A stretch of DNA of 64,000 bases from Burkholderia aenigmatica. Lineage in GTDB: Bacteria; Pseudomonadota; Gammaproteobacteria; Burkholderiales; Burkholderiaceae. How positions within the stretch are numbered: the first letter of the stretch is position 1; each line of letters begins with the position of its first letter. The notes under the pieces were generated by a model. It ran no database searches. It was given only the letters and a program-made list of their open reading frames with translations, and was not told the origin of the DNA. The stretch covers positions 62,001 to 126,000 of the forward strand of contig NZ_CABVQC010000011.1 in assembly GCF_902499175.1 (NCBI RefSeq), written 5' to 3'. Position numbers and translations under genes: made by a program. Shown in pieces: positions 10,253-19,926 of this stretch.

Positions 10253-10777
10253 ATGGCATCACGCAATGCACATCATGCGTCCGGCTTCGCAGCCGGCGTC
10301 ACCGCCGCCGCCCTCGTCGCACAAACCGGCGCCACGGGTCCGTGGCATGTGGGCATGTTCGCCGCATTCGCGGCGGGCGTCGCGGGCGGCACCGCGCCCG
10401 ACTGGCTCGAAGTCGCCTGGTGGCGCCGCAAGCGCCGCCTGTGGGTCACGCATCGCACGATCACGCACTGGGGCATCGGCTGGATCGCCCTGCTTGCGCT
10501 CGGGTGGCACGGGCTCATCCATCAACCGCATCCGCTGTGGGCCGCGCCGCTGTTCGGCTTCGCGTGCGGCGGCGTGATGCACCTGCTCGCCGACTGGCCG
10601 AACCCGCTCGGCGTGCCGTGGATCTGGCGGCGTCACTCGCTCAACCTGTGGAACAGCGGGAATTGCGACCTGATCGTCGTGGCCGCCGCATGGGGCGGCA
10701 CGCTGTGGCTCGCGCAGTCGTTGTGCTCGCGTGCGCCGCTGCTCGAACACTGGCTCGGCTGGCTGCATCGCGTTTAG
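10253..10777 (+). CDS. YdjM-like membrane-bound metal-dependent hydrolase family protein
   Basis: A 174-residue membrane protein with about four hydrophobic segments and the conserved His/Asp pattern of the YdjM family: HHASGF near the start, TAPDWLE, THRTITHWG and HLLADWPNPLG. These residues are thought to bind metal, but the reaction is unknown. The ATG at 10253 gives the family-like N-terminus; the frame is open upstream without coding character. The two nearest genes are not functionally related. Confidence 0.7.
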   Translation: MASRNAHHASGFAAGVTAAALVAQTGATGPWHVGMFAAFAAGVAGGTAPDWLEVAWWRRKRRLWVTHRTITHWGIGWIALLALGWHGLIHQPHPLWAAPLFGFACGGVMHLLADWPNPLGVPWIWRRHSLNLWNSGNCDLIVVAAAWGGTLWLAQSLCSRAPLLEHWLGWLHRV

Positions 10778-10819
10778 TGGCAATTCGGTGCAATTCGGCA
10801 CGCTATCGGCGTACCGGCT

Positions 10820-10855
10820 CGCATGCAACTTTCTGTTCGTTGAAAGTGCGATGCG
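10820..10855 (+). other. Two-part hairpin upstream of lhr
   Basis: CGCAT (10820-10824) pairs with ATGCG (10851-10855) and ACTTTC (10828-10833) pairs with GAAAGT (10842-10847), separated by a 3x3 internal loop. There is no T-run, so it is probably not a terminator; it could be a regulatory structure in the lhr leader. Confidence 0.3.
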
Positions 10856-10976
10856 GGCCCCCATTTGAATCTGAATTCCCGACACACCTGCCCGGCACGC
10901 ACGCGCGACGTCTGGCACACTGACGATTCGATTCGTGCGTGCGCCTTCTGCACTTGCCCCCCATTTCAACGCTCCG

Positions 10977-13900
10977 ATGGACGTCACCGCTACCCGCCTT
11001 GCCGCCAGTGCGCTCGACGTGTTCCACCCGGCTGTCGCCGCGTGGTTCCGGCGCACGTTCGCCGCGCCCACCGGCGCGCAGGCGCTCGCGTGGCCGCACA
11101 TCAAGGCTGGCCGCTCGACGCTCGTTGCTGCGCCGACCGGCTCAGGCAAGACGCTCACCGCGTTCCTGTGCGCGCTCGACGATCTGGTGCGCGATGCATT
11201 GGCGCACGACGGCACGCTGCCCGACGCGACACTCGTCGTGTACGTGTCGCCGCTGAAGGCGCTGTCGAACGACATCCACGTGAACCTCGACGCGCCGCTT
11301 GCCGGCATCGCCGAATCGCTCGCGCAACTCGGCCTGCCGGTGCCGGCGATCCGCACCGCCGTGCGCACCGGCGACACGACGCAGGCCGAGCGCGCCGCAT
11401 TGCGCAAGCGCGCGCCGCACATCCTCGTGACGACACCCGAGTCGCTGTACGTGCTGCTGTCGTCCACGTCGGGGCGGCAGATGCTGTCGAACGTGCGCTC
11501 GGTCATCGTCGACGAAATCCATGCGCTCGCGTCGTCCAAGCGCGGCAGCCATCTCGCGTTGTCGCTCGAACGTCTCGACGCGCTGGCCGGCCGCGCGCTG
11601 CCGCGTATCGGGCTGTCGGCGACGCAGAAGCCGATCGACGCGGTCGCGCGCTTCCTGGTCGGCGGCCCGGCCGACGCGCCGCGCGACTGCACGATCGTCG
11701 ACACGGGCCATACGCGCGAGCGCGACCTCGCGCTCGAACTGCCGAACGTGCCGCTCGAACCCGTGATGGCAACCGACGTGTGGGAACAGGTGTACGACCG
11801 CATTGCCGGGCTCGCGGCCGCGCATCGCACGACACTCGTGTTCGTCAACACGCGGCGCACCGCCGAGCGCATGGCGCGCCATCTCGCCGACCGGCTCGGC
11901 AAGGAAGCGATCGCCGCGCATCACGGCAGTCTCGCGAAGGAGCACCGCTTCGACGCCGAGCAGCGCCTGAAGCGCGGCGAACTGAAGCTGCTCGTCGCCA
12001 CCGCATCGCTCGAACTCGGCATCGATATCGGCGACGTCGATCTCGTCTGCCAGGTCGGTTCACCCCGCGGGATTGCGCCGTTCCTGCAGCGCGTCGGCCG
12101 CTCCGGGCACCACGTGGGCGGCGTGCCGAAGGGCCGGCTGTTCCCGCTGTCGCGCGACGAGCTCGTCGAATGCGCGGCGCTGCTCGATTGCGTGCAACGC
12201 GGCGAGCTCGACACGCTGCGCATTCCCGAAGCACCGCTCGACGTGCTCGCGCAGCAGATCGTCGCCGAAGTCGCGTGCACGGAATGGCAGGAAGACGCGC
12301 TGTATGCGAGCGTCACGCGCGCGGCGCCGTACGCACGGCTGACGCGCGAGCGCTTCGACGAAGTGATGAAGATGCTCGCCGAAGGCTTCACGAGCCGGCG
12401 CGGCGTGCGCGGCGCGTACCTGCATCGCGACATGGTCGGCGGCACCGTGCGCGGGCGCCGCAACGCGATGATGACCGCGACCACGTCGGGCGGCACGATC
12501 CCCGACATGGCCGACTACGCGGTGCTGCTCGAACCGCAGGGCCTCCAGGTCGGCACAGTCAACGAGGATTTCGCGATCGAGAGCCTCTCGGGCGACGTGT
12601 TCCAGCTGGGCAACCAGTCGTACCGGATCATTCGCGTGGAAACAGGCCGCGTGCGCGTCGAGGACGCTCAAGGCCAGTCGCCGAACATTCCGTTCTGGCT
12701 CGGCGAGGCGCCGGGGCGCAGCGACGAGCTGTCGGCGGCGGTCGGCCGGCTGCGCGCACGGCTCGACGGACTGTTCGCCGACGGCGAGCGGCAAGAGCAT
12801 GCCCGCGGCGGTAAACGCACCGACGACGATATTCGCGGGAAGACGGCGGCTGAAATCAAGGCGACGACCCAAGCCAGGACCAAGGGCGGTGCAACATCGA
12901 CGCGACGTGTTGAAGCCGAGGCCGAGGCCGAAGCCGAAGCCGAAGCCGAAGCCGAAGCCGAAGCCGAAGCCGAAGCCGAAGCCGAAGCCGAAGCCGCGAT
13001 CAGTGTACGAAACGACGTCGCCCGTGCAGCCCCTGCCAACCCGGCCGACAGCCGCCTCATGCCGGCGTTGCGCTGGCTCGTCGACGATCTGCGCCTGTCA
13101 CCAGACGCCGCGCACCAGATCGCCGAGTATCTCGCCCGCACGCGCGCCGCACTCGGTGCGCTGCCGACGCAGGACACGCTCGTGATGGAGCGTTTCTTCG
13201 ACGAATCGGGCGGCACGCAGCTCGTGATCCATTCGCCGTTCGGCAGCCGCATCAACCGCGCATGGGGGCTTGCGCTGCGCAAGCGCTTCTGCCGCAGCTT
13301 CAACTTCGAACTGCAGGCAGCCGCGACTGACGACGCGATCATCCTGTCGCTGTCGCTTGCGCACAGCTTCGCACTCGACGAAGTGTGGCGCTACCTGCGT
13401 TCGGCCAGCGCCGAGCACGTCCTGGTCCAGGCCCTGCTCGACGCACCGATGTTCGGCGTGCGCTGGCGCTGGAACGCGACGACCGCGCTCGCGCTGCCGC
13501 GCTTCACGGGCGGCAAGCGCACCGCGCCGCAACTGCAGCGGATGAAGAGCGAGGACCTGCTCGCGACCGTGTTTCCCGATCAGGTCGCGTGCCTCGAGAA
13601 CATCGTCGGCGAGCGCGAGATTCCGCATCACCCGCTGGTCGACCAGACGCTCGACGATTGTCTGCACGACGCGATGGACACCGATGGCTGGCTTGCGCTG
13701 CTGCGCCGGATCGAAAGCGGTGCGATCGAACTGGTCGCGCGCGACCTGCCCGCACCGTCGCCGCTCGCCGCCGAGATCCTGAACGCGAAACCCTACGCGT
13801 TCCTCGACGATGCACCGCTCGAGGAGCGCCGCACGCAGGCCGTACAGTCGCGCCGCTGGAGCGATCCCGAATCGGCCGACGATCTCGGCGCGCTCGACGC

Positions 13901-15587
13901 CGACGCGATCGACGCAGTGCGCGACGAAGCCTGGCCGCTCGTGCGCGACGCCGACGAAATGCACGACGCGCTGCTCACGCTCGCGTGCGTCTCCGATAGC
14001 GAAGCACAAACCCGCGAAGGCTGGTCCGACCGGCTCGCGGAACTCGCCGAACGCCGCCGCGCAACGAAACTCGTCGCGCCGGGCGGCGCTGTACTGTGGG
14101 TGCCGGTCGAACGGCTCGTGTGCCTGCGTGCACTGCATCCCGACGCGCGTATCGCGCCGGCGCTCAAGGTGCCGGCAGCCTGCGCGCAGCCGTGGGAAGC
14201 GGATGCCGCACTTGTCGACGTGATCCGCGCACGGCTCACCGGTTTCGGCCCTCTTGCGCTCGACGCGATCGCGACACCGCTCGGCCTGCCGCCTGCGTCG
14301 ATCGCGACAGCACTCGCGGCGCTGGAGCGCGAAGGCTATGTGATGCGCGGCCGGTTCACGCCAGGCACGACGACGGACGAATGGTGCGAACGCCATCTGC
14401 TGGCGCGCATTCATCGCTACACGGTGAAGCGGCTGCGTCGCGAGATCGAGCCGGTCGAGCGCGCCGATTTCATGCGCTTCCTGTTCCACTGGCAGCACCT
14501 GACGCCCGACACGCGCGGCACCGGCCGCGACGCACTCGCGGCCGTGGTCGAACAGCTCGAAGGCTACGAGGCCGCCGCAAGCGCATGGGAAGATGCACTG
14601 CTGCCCGCGCGGCTTACCGACTACACGGCAGGCAGGCTCGACGAGCTGTGCCGCTCCGGCAAGCTCGTGTGGACGCGCATCGGCGCGCCGGCGCGCGCGG
14701 CCGGCACGCCCGTGAAGACGACGCCGATCGTGCTGCTGCCGCGCCGCCACCTTTCCGCGTGGCAGGCGCTGCGCGACCCCGATGCGCAACCGGCACTGTC
14801 CGCGCGGGCCACCCAGGTGCGCGACGCCCTCGCCGCGCACGGCGCGATGTTCTTCGACGCGCTGCTCGACGAGCTGCGCATGCTGCCGGTCGAACTCGAA
14901 CAGGCGCTCGGCGAACTCGTGTCCGCCGGCCTCGTGAATGCGGACAGCTACGCGGGCTTGCGCGCGCTGCTGAAACCGGTCGTCAAGCGCAGCGCGACCT
15001 ATGCGCCGCGCACGCGGCGCGGCGGCGCACTGATCGGCGGCATGGACGACGCGGGTCGCTGGGCACTCGTGCAACGCCACGCGCCGCCGGACGATGCGCC
15101 GGCACCGAAACGCGGCCTGGCCGCGACCGACCCCGACGCGCTCGAACACATCGCGTGGACGCTGCTGCGCCGCTACGGCGTCGTGTTCTGGCGGCTGCTC
15201 GAACGCGAAGCCGACTGGTTGCCGAACTGGCGCGAGCTCGTGCGCGTGCTGCAACGCCTCGAAGCGCGCGGCGAGATTCGCGGCGGACGCTTCGTCGCCG
15301 GGCTCGCGGGCGAACAGTTCGCGCTGCCCGAAGCGATCCCGATCCTGCGCGAACTGCGGCGGCAACCGGGCGACGGACAGTACGTGTGCGTGACGGGCGC
15401 CGATCCGTTGAATCTTGCCGGCACGCTGCTGCCCGGCGACAAAGTGCCCGCGCTGGCCGGCAATCGCGTGCTGTTCCGCGACGGCGTGCCGGTCGCATCG
15501 CTGGTGTCGGGCACATTTCACTACGCCCCCGAACTGTCGCCCGCCGCGCGCGAGGATGCCCGCCTGCGGCTCGCACGCCACCACTGA
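10977..15587 (+). CDS. lhr: Large DEAD/H-box helicase Lhr
   Basis: A 1536-residue ATP-dependent helicase. Motif I APTGSGKT (residues 52-59) and motif II DEIH (179-182) are clear, as are a SATQ motif III and the VGRSGH motif VI. This is followed by the Lhr winged-helix and beta-barrel core, and a long C-terminal region typical of bacterial full-length Lhr (about 1500 residues) that is linked to DNA repair. A run of 14 Glu-Ala dipeptides (residues 646-673) separates the helicase core from the C-terminal part. The ATG at 10977 was chosen as it immediately precedes the conserved N-terminus; 10935 is an alternative start. It stands alone. Confidence 0.93.
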   Translation: MDVTATRLAASALDVFHPAVAAWFRRTFAAPTGAQALAWPHIKAGRSTLVAAPTGSGKTLTAFLCALDDLVRDALAHDGTLPDATLVVYVSPLKALSNDIHVNLDAPLAGIAESLAQLGLPVPAIRTAVRTGDTTQAERAALRKRAPHILVTTPESLYVLLSSTSGRQMLSNVRSVIVDEIHALASSKRGSHLALSLERLDALAGRALPRIGLSATQKPIDAVARFLVGGPADAPRDCTIVDTGHTRERDLALELPNVPLEPVMATDVWEQVYDRIAGLAAAHRTTLVFVNTRRTAERMARHLADRLGKEAIAAHHGSLAKEHRFDAEQRLKRGELKLLVATASLELGIDIGDVDLVCQVGSPRGIAPFLQRVGRSGHHVGGVPKGRLFPLSRDELVECAALLDCVQRGELDTLRIPEAPLDVLAQQIVAEVACTEWQEDALYASVTRAAPYARLTRERFDEVMKMLAEGFTSRRGVRGAYLHRDMVGGTVRGRRNAMMTATTSGGTIPDMADYAVLLEPQGLQVGTVNEDFAIESLSGDVFQLGNQSYRIIRVETGRVRVEDAQGQSPNIPFWLGEAPGRSDELSAAVGRLRARLDGLFADGERQEHARGGKRTDDDIRGKTAAEIKATTQARTKGGATSTRRVEAEAEAEAEAEAEAEAEAEAEAEAEAEAAISVRNDVARAAPANPADSRLMPALRWLVDDLRLSPDAAHQIAEYLARTRAALGALPTQDTLVMERFFDESGGTQLVIHSPFGSRINRAWGLALRKRFCRSFNFELQAAATDDAIILSLSLAHSFALDEVWRYLRSASAEHVLVQALLDAPMFGVRWRWNATTALALPRFTGGKRTAPQLQRMKSEDLLATVFPDQVACLENIVGEREIPHHPLVDQTLDDCLHDAMDTDGWLALLRRIESGAIELVARDLPAPSPLAAEILNAKPYAFLDDAPLEERRTQAVQSRRWSDPESADDLGALDADAIDAVRDEAWPLVRDADEMHDALLTLACVSDSEAQTREGWSDRLAELAERRRATKLVAPGGAVLWVPVERLVCLRALHPDARIAPALKVPAACAQPWEADAALVDVIRARLTGFGPLALDAIATPLGLPPASIATALAALEREGYVMRGRFTPGTTTDEWCERHLLARIHRYTVKRLRREIEPVERADFMRFLFHWQHLTPDTRGTGRDALAAVVEQLEGYEAAASAWEDALLPARLTDYTAGRLDELCRSGKLVWTRIGAPARAAGTPVKTTPIVLLPRRHLSAWQALRDPDAQPALSARATQVRDALAAHGAMFFDALLDELRMLPVELEQALGELVSAGLVNADSYAGLRALLKPVVKRSATYAPRTRRGGALIGGMDDAGRWALVQRHAPPDDAPAPKRGLAATDPDALEHIAWTLLRRYGVVFWRLLEREADWLPNWRELVRVLQRLEARGEIRGGRFVAGLAGEQFALPEAIPILRELRRQPGDGQYVCVTGADPLNLAGTLLPGDKVPALAGNRVLFRDGVPVASLVSGTFHYAPELSPAAREDARLRLARHH
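12912..12995 (+). repeat. Hexanucleotide microsatellite inside lhr, 14 units
   Basis: Fourteen in-frame 6-bp units encode (Glu-Ala)14: GAAGCC once, GAGGCC twice, then GAAGCC eleven times. Because units are multiples of three, copy-number change alters linker length but not reading frame. Confidence 0.95.
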
Positions 15588-15722
15588 CATTGGCTGACAC
15601 GCGGCACCGCCCGGACTACTGATCGCCGGGCTGCGCTACCGCCAGCGTTCGGGTAGCATCGAACGATTTTCCGCGCGGACGCTCGCGCTCGAACACGACA
15701 AGACTCCCGGAGACTGCTGTCC

Positions 15723-16997
15723 ATGCCCTCGCATGCCGATTCGCCCGCCGCTCATCACGCGGGCTCACTGACGATTTTCCAGGGCGCCGCGCTCTATATC
15801 GGCGCGGTGCTCGGCACTGGCGTGATCGCGCTGCCCGCGCTGGCTGCCGAAGTCGCGGGCCCGGCCTCGCTGCTCGCATGGGCCGCGCTCGTCGTGCTGT
15901 CCGGGCCGCTCGCGGCCACCTTCGCCGCGCTCGGCGCACGCTATCCCGACGCAGGCGGCGTCTCGACCTACGCCCGGCGCGCATTCGGGCCGAAAGCCGC
16001 GGCGATCGTCGGCTGGTGCTTCTACTTCGCGGTACCGGCCGGCGCGCCGGCTGCCGCGATGTTCGGTGGCGCTTACGTCGCGGCCGTCACCGGCGGCGGG
16101 CACACGACCGTCGTCGTCACGGCTGCCGCGCTGATCGCGACCGTGTCGGCCGCGAATGCATTCGGCGTCACCGTGTCGGGCCGCATGCAGCTCGTGTTGT
16201 CGGCACTGCTCGTCACGCTGCTGCTGGCCGCGGTGCTCGCCTCCGCGCCACATGCGCGCACCGCGAACCTGCATCCGTTCGCGCCGCACGGCTGGCTCGC
16301 GGTCGGCCAGGCCGCCGCGCTGCTCGTGTGGAGTTTCGCCGGCTGGGAAGCGATCACGCATCTCGCAGCCGAATTCCGCCGGCCCGCGCACGACATGCCG
16401 CGCTCGGCCGGGATCGCGGTCGTGGTGGTCGGGTTCCTGTATCTGTCGGTCGCGGCCGCGAGCGTGACGGTGCTCGGGCCGTCCGCGGGCGCATCGGGTG
16501 CGCCGCTCGCCGAGCTGATCGCGGGCGGCATCGGTGGTCATGCGCAGGTGCTGGCCGCCGTGGCCGCGCTGCTGCTCACGCTCGGCACGATGAACGCGTA
16601 TTTCGCGGGTGCGGCCAAGCTCGGCGCGGCGCTTGGGCGCGACGGCGCGTTGCCCGCGTGGCTCGCGCATGGCAGCCAGGTCGGCGGCGTCCCGCGCCAC
16701 AGCCTCGGCGTGATCGCCGTGCTCGCAGCCGTCGCACTGGCCGCGACGACGCTGTCGGATGTCGGGCCGAAGCCGCTCGTGCTCGTTACGTCCGGATGCT
16801 TCGTGATGGTGTATGGACTCGGCGCGGCCGCCGCGCTGAAACTGCTGCCGCGCGGCGGGATCGCCTACCGCTGCGCATGGATTTCGCTGGTAGCGGTCGC
16901 CGGGCTGTTCCTGACGACCGGCTGGTACATCCTGTGTCCGCTGCTGCTCGCGGGCGGTGCGCTGCTCTATCTGCAAGTGGCCGCGCCGCGTCAGTGA
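15723..16997 (+). CDS. YjeH-like APC-family amino-acid exporter/permease
   Basis: A 424-residue membrane transporter with about 12 helices. The N-terminal segment (GAVLGTGVIALPALAAEVAG) and the following ARYPDAGGVSTYARRAFG motif resemble E. coli YjeH, an exporter of methionine and branched-chain amino acids in the APC superfamily. It sits 135 bp after lhr, with no related neighbour. Substrate and direction of transport are inferred only from family likeness. Confidence 0.75.
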   Translation: MPSHADSPAAHHAGSLTIFQGAALYIGAVLGTGVIALPALAAEVAGPASLLAWAALVVLSGPLAATFAALGARYPDAGGVSTYARRAFGPKAAAIVGWCFYFAVPAGAPAAAMFGGAYVAAVTGGGHTTVVVTAAALIATVSAANAFGVTVSGRMQLVLSALLVTLLLAAVLASAPHARTANLHPFAPHGWLAVGQAAALLVWSFAGWEAITHLAAEFRRPAHDMPRSAGIAVVVVGFLYLSVAAASVTVLGPSAGASGAPLAELIAGGIGGHAQVLAAVAALLLTLGTMNAYFAGAAKLGAALGRDGALPAWLAHGSQVGGVPRHSLGVIAVLAAVALAATTLSDVGPKPLVLVTSGCFVMVYGLGAAAALKLLPRGGIAYRCAWISLVAVAGLFLTTGWYILCPLLLAGGALLYLQVAAPRQ

Positions 16998-17147
16998 CGC
17001 GGCATGTGCGCGCGGGCCGACATTCGCCCGCTTGCGGCGACACGCCCGCGCGTCACGGCCGAGCCGCGGGCCGGATTGCCGGCCATTCCGCCGCACGCAT
17101 TACGCGTAGCGATGCAGACTCGACCGCACGCCGCTTCTTCACGCCCG

Positions 17148-17444
17148 TCAGGCCGGCACCAGCTCGAAGCTGAGCCGTTTGCCGAGCGCGGCGGCCGCGC
17201 TCGCGAGCGTCGCCAGCGTGAGGCTCGTGTCGGTTTCGTCGAGCAGACGGTTGAGCGCGGCGCGGCTGGTTTTCATCCGTGCGGCCATCGCGGTTTTCGT
17301 GATGTGCTGCGCCTTCATTTCCTGCCCGATCTGCCAGGCGATCACGCGCTTGATCGCGGTGGCGGTGGCCGCTTCGAGAGTGCCATCCTCCTCGAGGAAG
17401 GAATCGAAATCGCTGCCGATATGCGGGTTGTTCGTGGTCGTCAT
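17148..17444 (-). CDS. HigA-like helix-turn-helix antitoxin
   Basis: A 98-residue XRE-type DNA-binding protein; the helix-turn-helix is around residues 45-70 (ITKTAMAARMKTSRAALNRL). It lies 73 bp downstream of a RelE/HigB-type toxin gene in the same direction, the toxin-first order typical of higBA systems. It should neutralise the toxin and, with it, repress the shared promoter. The partner is recognised by fold-level features, so a precise family name is tentative. Confidence 0.85.
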   Translation of the reverse strand: MTTTNNPHIGSDFDSFLEEDGTLEAATATAIKRVIAWQIGQEMKAQHITKTAMAARMKTSRAALNRLLDETDTSLTLATLASAAAALGKRLSFELVPA

Positions 17445-17517
17445 GGGGTACTCCAGTGCATGGCGTTGCCGGCTGCCTGCCCGTCGGAGACGGTGCGTTC
17501 CAGCGCAACCGGGAAAT

Positions 17518-17877
17518 TCAGATGGCGCGCGTCAGCGCTTTCAGGCGCGCGACGGTGATATCGAGATCATCCGACGGCGTGGCCCGCGACTGCTTGAAGA
17601 AACCGTGCAGCAGGACCATCGTTTCGCCGACGACCGTGAACAGCACGCGGGCGCTCCGCCCCGGCAGCATCACGCGAATCTCCCATAGATCCCGCGCCAT
17701 CTTCCGGACCAGCGGCATGCCGAGCGGCCAGCCGAGTTGCACGGTCTTGATCTCTTCACCGATCGCTCTTCGCTCCGCTTGCCCGAGCGCCTTCAGCCAT
17801 TCGCGCACCGGCTCGTTGCCACGGGCCGTCTGGAAGAACCGCACGCCGAGCGTGACCTGGATCTGCTGTCTCGTCAT
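17518..17877 (-). CDS. HigB/RelE-superfamily toxin (Gp49-like)
   Basis: A 119-residue basic protein of the phage-derived Gp49-like/HigB group: WLKALGQAERRAIGEEIKTVQ, then MPLVRKMARDLWEIRVMLP, RVLFTVVGETMVLLHGFFKQ, and a C-terminal helix. Members are ribosome-dependent mRNA endonucleases. The ATG at 17877 was chosen because the promoter and its operator lie directly upstream (17891-17919); the longer frame to 17919 would start inside that promoter. Confidence 0.85.
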   Translation of the reverse strand: MTRQQIQVTLGVRFFQTARGNEPVREWLKALGQAERRAIGEEIKTVQLGWPLGMPLVRKMARDLWEIRVMLPGRSARVLFTVVGETMVLLHGFFKQSRATPSDDLDITVARLKALTRAI

Positions 17878-17890
17878 CGTCTTGACACCA

Positions 17891-17919
17891 ATCGTACCAA
17901 AATCGGTACGATATGCCAA
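17891..17919 (-). promoter_or_regulatory. higBA promoter with operator in its spacer
   Basis: Reading leftward, -35 TTGGCA (17919-17914), a 17-bp spacer and -10 TACGAT (17896-17891). A perfect inverted repeat, ATCGTACC at 17891-17898 and GGTACGAT at 17905-17912 with a 6-bp gap, covers the -10 and spacer. Binding there would block RNA polymerase, matching toxin-antitoxin autorepression. Confidence 0.75.
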
Positions 17920-18004
17920 GCACCGCGAGGTCGGCTACTGACCGAATGGCCAATCCGGCAGCCGGGTACCGGGCCGGGCCGCGCTTGCAGCACGGCCCGA
18001 TGGG

Positions 18005-18991
18005 TCAATTGTCGCGACGAGCCGGCTTGCGCGCCGCGCGTGACGTCCCGCGTGCGCGCGTCTCGCCGAACCGCGACCGCGCGATATCGCGCACGGCGTC
18101 GATCAGCGTCCGCGCGACCGGCGACGGCTGCGCATCGGTACGCAGCACCAGCCCGACCGGCTCGTCGGTGCCTGCCGCCGGCAGCGGCAGGCGTGCCAGC
18201 GCCCCGGCCGACAGGTCGTACTCGGCCGCATAGAGCGGCACGAACCAGACGGCATCGTTTTCGAGCGCGAGCGCGCGCGCGACCGATACCGACAGCACCT
18301 CGATGAACGAATCCAGCGGCGGCGCGCCGCAGGCACCGAGCAGTTGCTCGGCCGACTGGCGAATCAGCGTGCCGAACGGCGGCAGCACGACCGGATAGCG
18401 CGCGAGTTCGGCCGCCGGCGCCGCGCTCGACAGCAGCGGATGCCCGGCGCGCACGACCGCGACGAGCGGCTCGTTGTACAACTGCTCGAACGCGAGCCCG
18501 ATCATCCGCTCCGGCTCCGACAGCCGCCCGATCGCGCACTCGATCGCACCGGATTTCAGGCGCTCGAGCAGATCGGCGTTCGCGGCCGTCGCGATCCTCA
18601 CGACGACGCGCGGCCAGCGCTCGGCGAGCGCCTTCATCAACGCGGGCGCGAGCGATGCCGCGACGGTCGGCAGCATGCCGATTTCCAGCGTCGCCGCGGC
18701 AGCCCCGCCCTCGCGCGCGAGCAGCCCGACACCCTGCCGCAGCGCCAGCACACACGCGTTCGCGTGCGGCAGGAACAACTGCGCCTCACGGGTCGGCTGC
18801 GCGCCCTGCCGGCCGCGCTCGAACAGCTTCACGCCGAGGATCGCCTCCAGCTCGGCGATCGTCTTCGAAACGGCCGGCTGCGTAATCGACAGGCTTTCGG
18901 CCGCCTTCTGCACGCCGCCCAGCTGCGCGACCGCGAGAAAACACTGCAGGTGCCGGAACTTGACGCGGCCGTCGGCGATACGGTTATTCAT
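18005..18991 (-). CDS. pcaQ: LysR-family regulator PcaQ
   Basis: A 328-residue LysR regulator. The N-terminal helix-turn-helix (FRHLQCFLAVAQLGGVQKA, then SLSITQPAVSKTIAELE) resembles PcaQ, which activates protocatechuate genes in response to pathway intermediates. The start at 18991 gives the usual N-terminus; notably the ATG lies inside the palindrome ATAACGGGTGGTTAT (18990-19004), the likely PcaQ site, so bound protein would overlap its own initiation codon. pcaHG begin 1.8 kb away, behind a second copy of this site. Two unrelated genes separate them. Residues after about 310 are a basic, low-complexity tail. Confidence 0.85.
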   Translation of the reverse strand: MNNRIADGRVKFRHLQCFLAVAQLGGVQKAAESLSITQPAVSKTIAELEAILGVKLFERGRQGAQPTREAQLFLPHANACVLALRQGVGLLAREGGAAAATLEIGMLPTVAASLAPALMKALAERWPRVVVRIATAANADLLERLKSGAIECAIGRLSEPERMIGLAFEQLYNEPLVAVVRAGHPLLSSAAPAAELARYPVVLPPFGTLIRQSAEQLLGACGAPPLDSFIEVLSVSVARALALENDAVWFVPLYAAEYDLSAGALARLPLPAAGTDEPVGLVLRTDAQPSPVARTLIDAVRDIARSRFGETRARGTSRAARKPARRDN

Positions 18992-19042
18992 AACGGGTGG
19001 TTATGCGATTGACGATGAAATGCCATTTTGCATAACTTTCCG
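18990..19042 (+). promoter_or_regulatory. pca control module, left copy
   Basis: Contains ATAACGGGTGGTTAT (18990-19004; arms ATAAC/GTTAT) and, 34 bp from its start, the 19-bp block CATTTTGCATAACTTTCCG (19024-19042). The same two elements with the same spacing and orientation occur at 20671-20723 before pcaH. Here the rightward promoter faces the 3' end of an opposing gene, so it has no obvious target. Confidence 0.75.
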
Positions 19043-19068
19043 AATAGCCCCAAGCACTCGACGCTGTG

Positions 19069-19806
19069 TCACGCGTGGCGCCGCAGCGCCTGGAAACCGG
19101 CCGGCTCCCACATCCGCTTCGCGATCAGCAAGCTGGTGCCGTGCTTCTGCGCGAGCGGTGCGGACGACGATTCCGCATGCAGCGCGGCCGCCTTGCTGCG
19201 CAGCCGGCGCAACTCCAGTTCGAGCTCCGCGGACGCGGCCTCCGTCAGCATCCCCTGCGAGAACGTCATCGTTTCGCCTTCCCCGTCGAAGCGGCTGTCG
19301 AGGAAATCGCCGAGCGCGTGCGCATGGAAATAACGGCGGATCGGCCCGCCCGGCAGCCAGTCGAAATCGCGCGCGACGCGCACGCGAATCCGGTCGCCCG
19401 GCAACAGCGCGACGACGTTCATCCGGTCGAGCATCAGCAGGTATTTCACGCATTCGGCCTTCGTCACCTGATAGGCCGACACGATGTCCTGCACGGTCCA
19501 GTAGTTGATTGCGCAGACGGCAACGAGCAGCAGCTTGTCGTCCGACACGAGCAGCGCCTCCTGCTGCTCGGTCAGCACGTGCAGCCTCGGCGCCGACGCG
19601 GACGCCTCCTGCACGAGCTCGGCCAGCGTATAGCCGAGCAGCTGAGAGATCTCCACGACGCGCTCCAGCGTAAAGCGGCCGCTGGCAAACAGCCGCTTCA
19701 CGCTGGTCTCGGAAACGTCGAGCGCACGCGCGACGTCGCGGTAGGTCATGCCTTGCGCCTTCAATTGGCGCTTCAGCATTTCGATGAGTTGGGCGGTTTC
19801 GGTCAT
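19069..19806 (-). CDS. XRE-family transcriptional regulator
   Basis: A 245-residue protein with an N-terminal helix-turn-helix (residues 20-45: MTYRDVARALDVSETSVKRL) and a C-terminal region with a second, winged-helix-like part (around 100-150). Ligand and targets are unknown. It is divergent from the papain-like gene at 19927; an inverted repeat CAGGT/ACCTG (19828-19832 and 19846-19850) lies between. Together the pair forms the segment that separates pcaQ from pcaHG. The gene ends 27 bp from the left pca module. Confidence 0.75.
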   Translation of the reverse strand: MTETAQLIEMLKRQLKAQGMTYRDVARALDVSETSVKRLFASGRFTLERVVEISQLLGYTLAELVQEASASAPRLHVLTEQQEALLVSDDKLLLVAVCAINYWTVQDIVSAYQVTKAECVKYLLMLDRMNVVALLPGDRIRVRVARDFDWLPGGPIRRYFHAHALGDFLDSRFDGEGETMTFSQGMLTEAASAELELELRRLRSKAAALHAESSSAPLAQKHGTSLLIAKRMWEPAGFQALRRHA

Positions 19807-19827
19807 TTTGGTATCGAAAAATGATGC

Positions 19828-19850
19828 TCCAGGTCAGATATTAGGCTACC
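19828..19850. promoter_or_regulatory. Possible operator between divergent genes
   Basis: CAGGT (19828-19832) and ACCTG (19846-19850) form a short inverted repeat with 13 bp between the arms, centrally placed between the XRE regulator and the papain-like gene. Arms are short, so chance is not excluded. Confidence 0.3.
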
Positions 19851-19926
19851 TGCGCACGCAGATGAACACTTTCGGGTACTTGTCTGCATAATCCGCTCCG
19901 TGCTGTCACTGAACGACGGAGCCGAA

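Noticed and set aside
10782..10799. Tandem repeat GCAATTCGGT/GCAATTCGGC upstream of lhr
   Set aside because: Only two units; too short to support a regulatory or mobile-element call.
12912..12995. CRISPR-like tandem repeat
   Set aside because: A direct hexamer microsatellite with no spacers and in frame within lhr.
13098..15590. Leftward 830-codon frame antisense to lhr
   Set aside because: A mirror of the lhr coding sequence; the composition is arginine- and histidine-rich with no domain, as expected for a shadow of a GC-rich gene.
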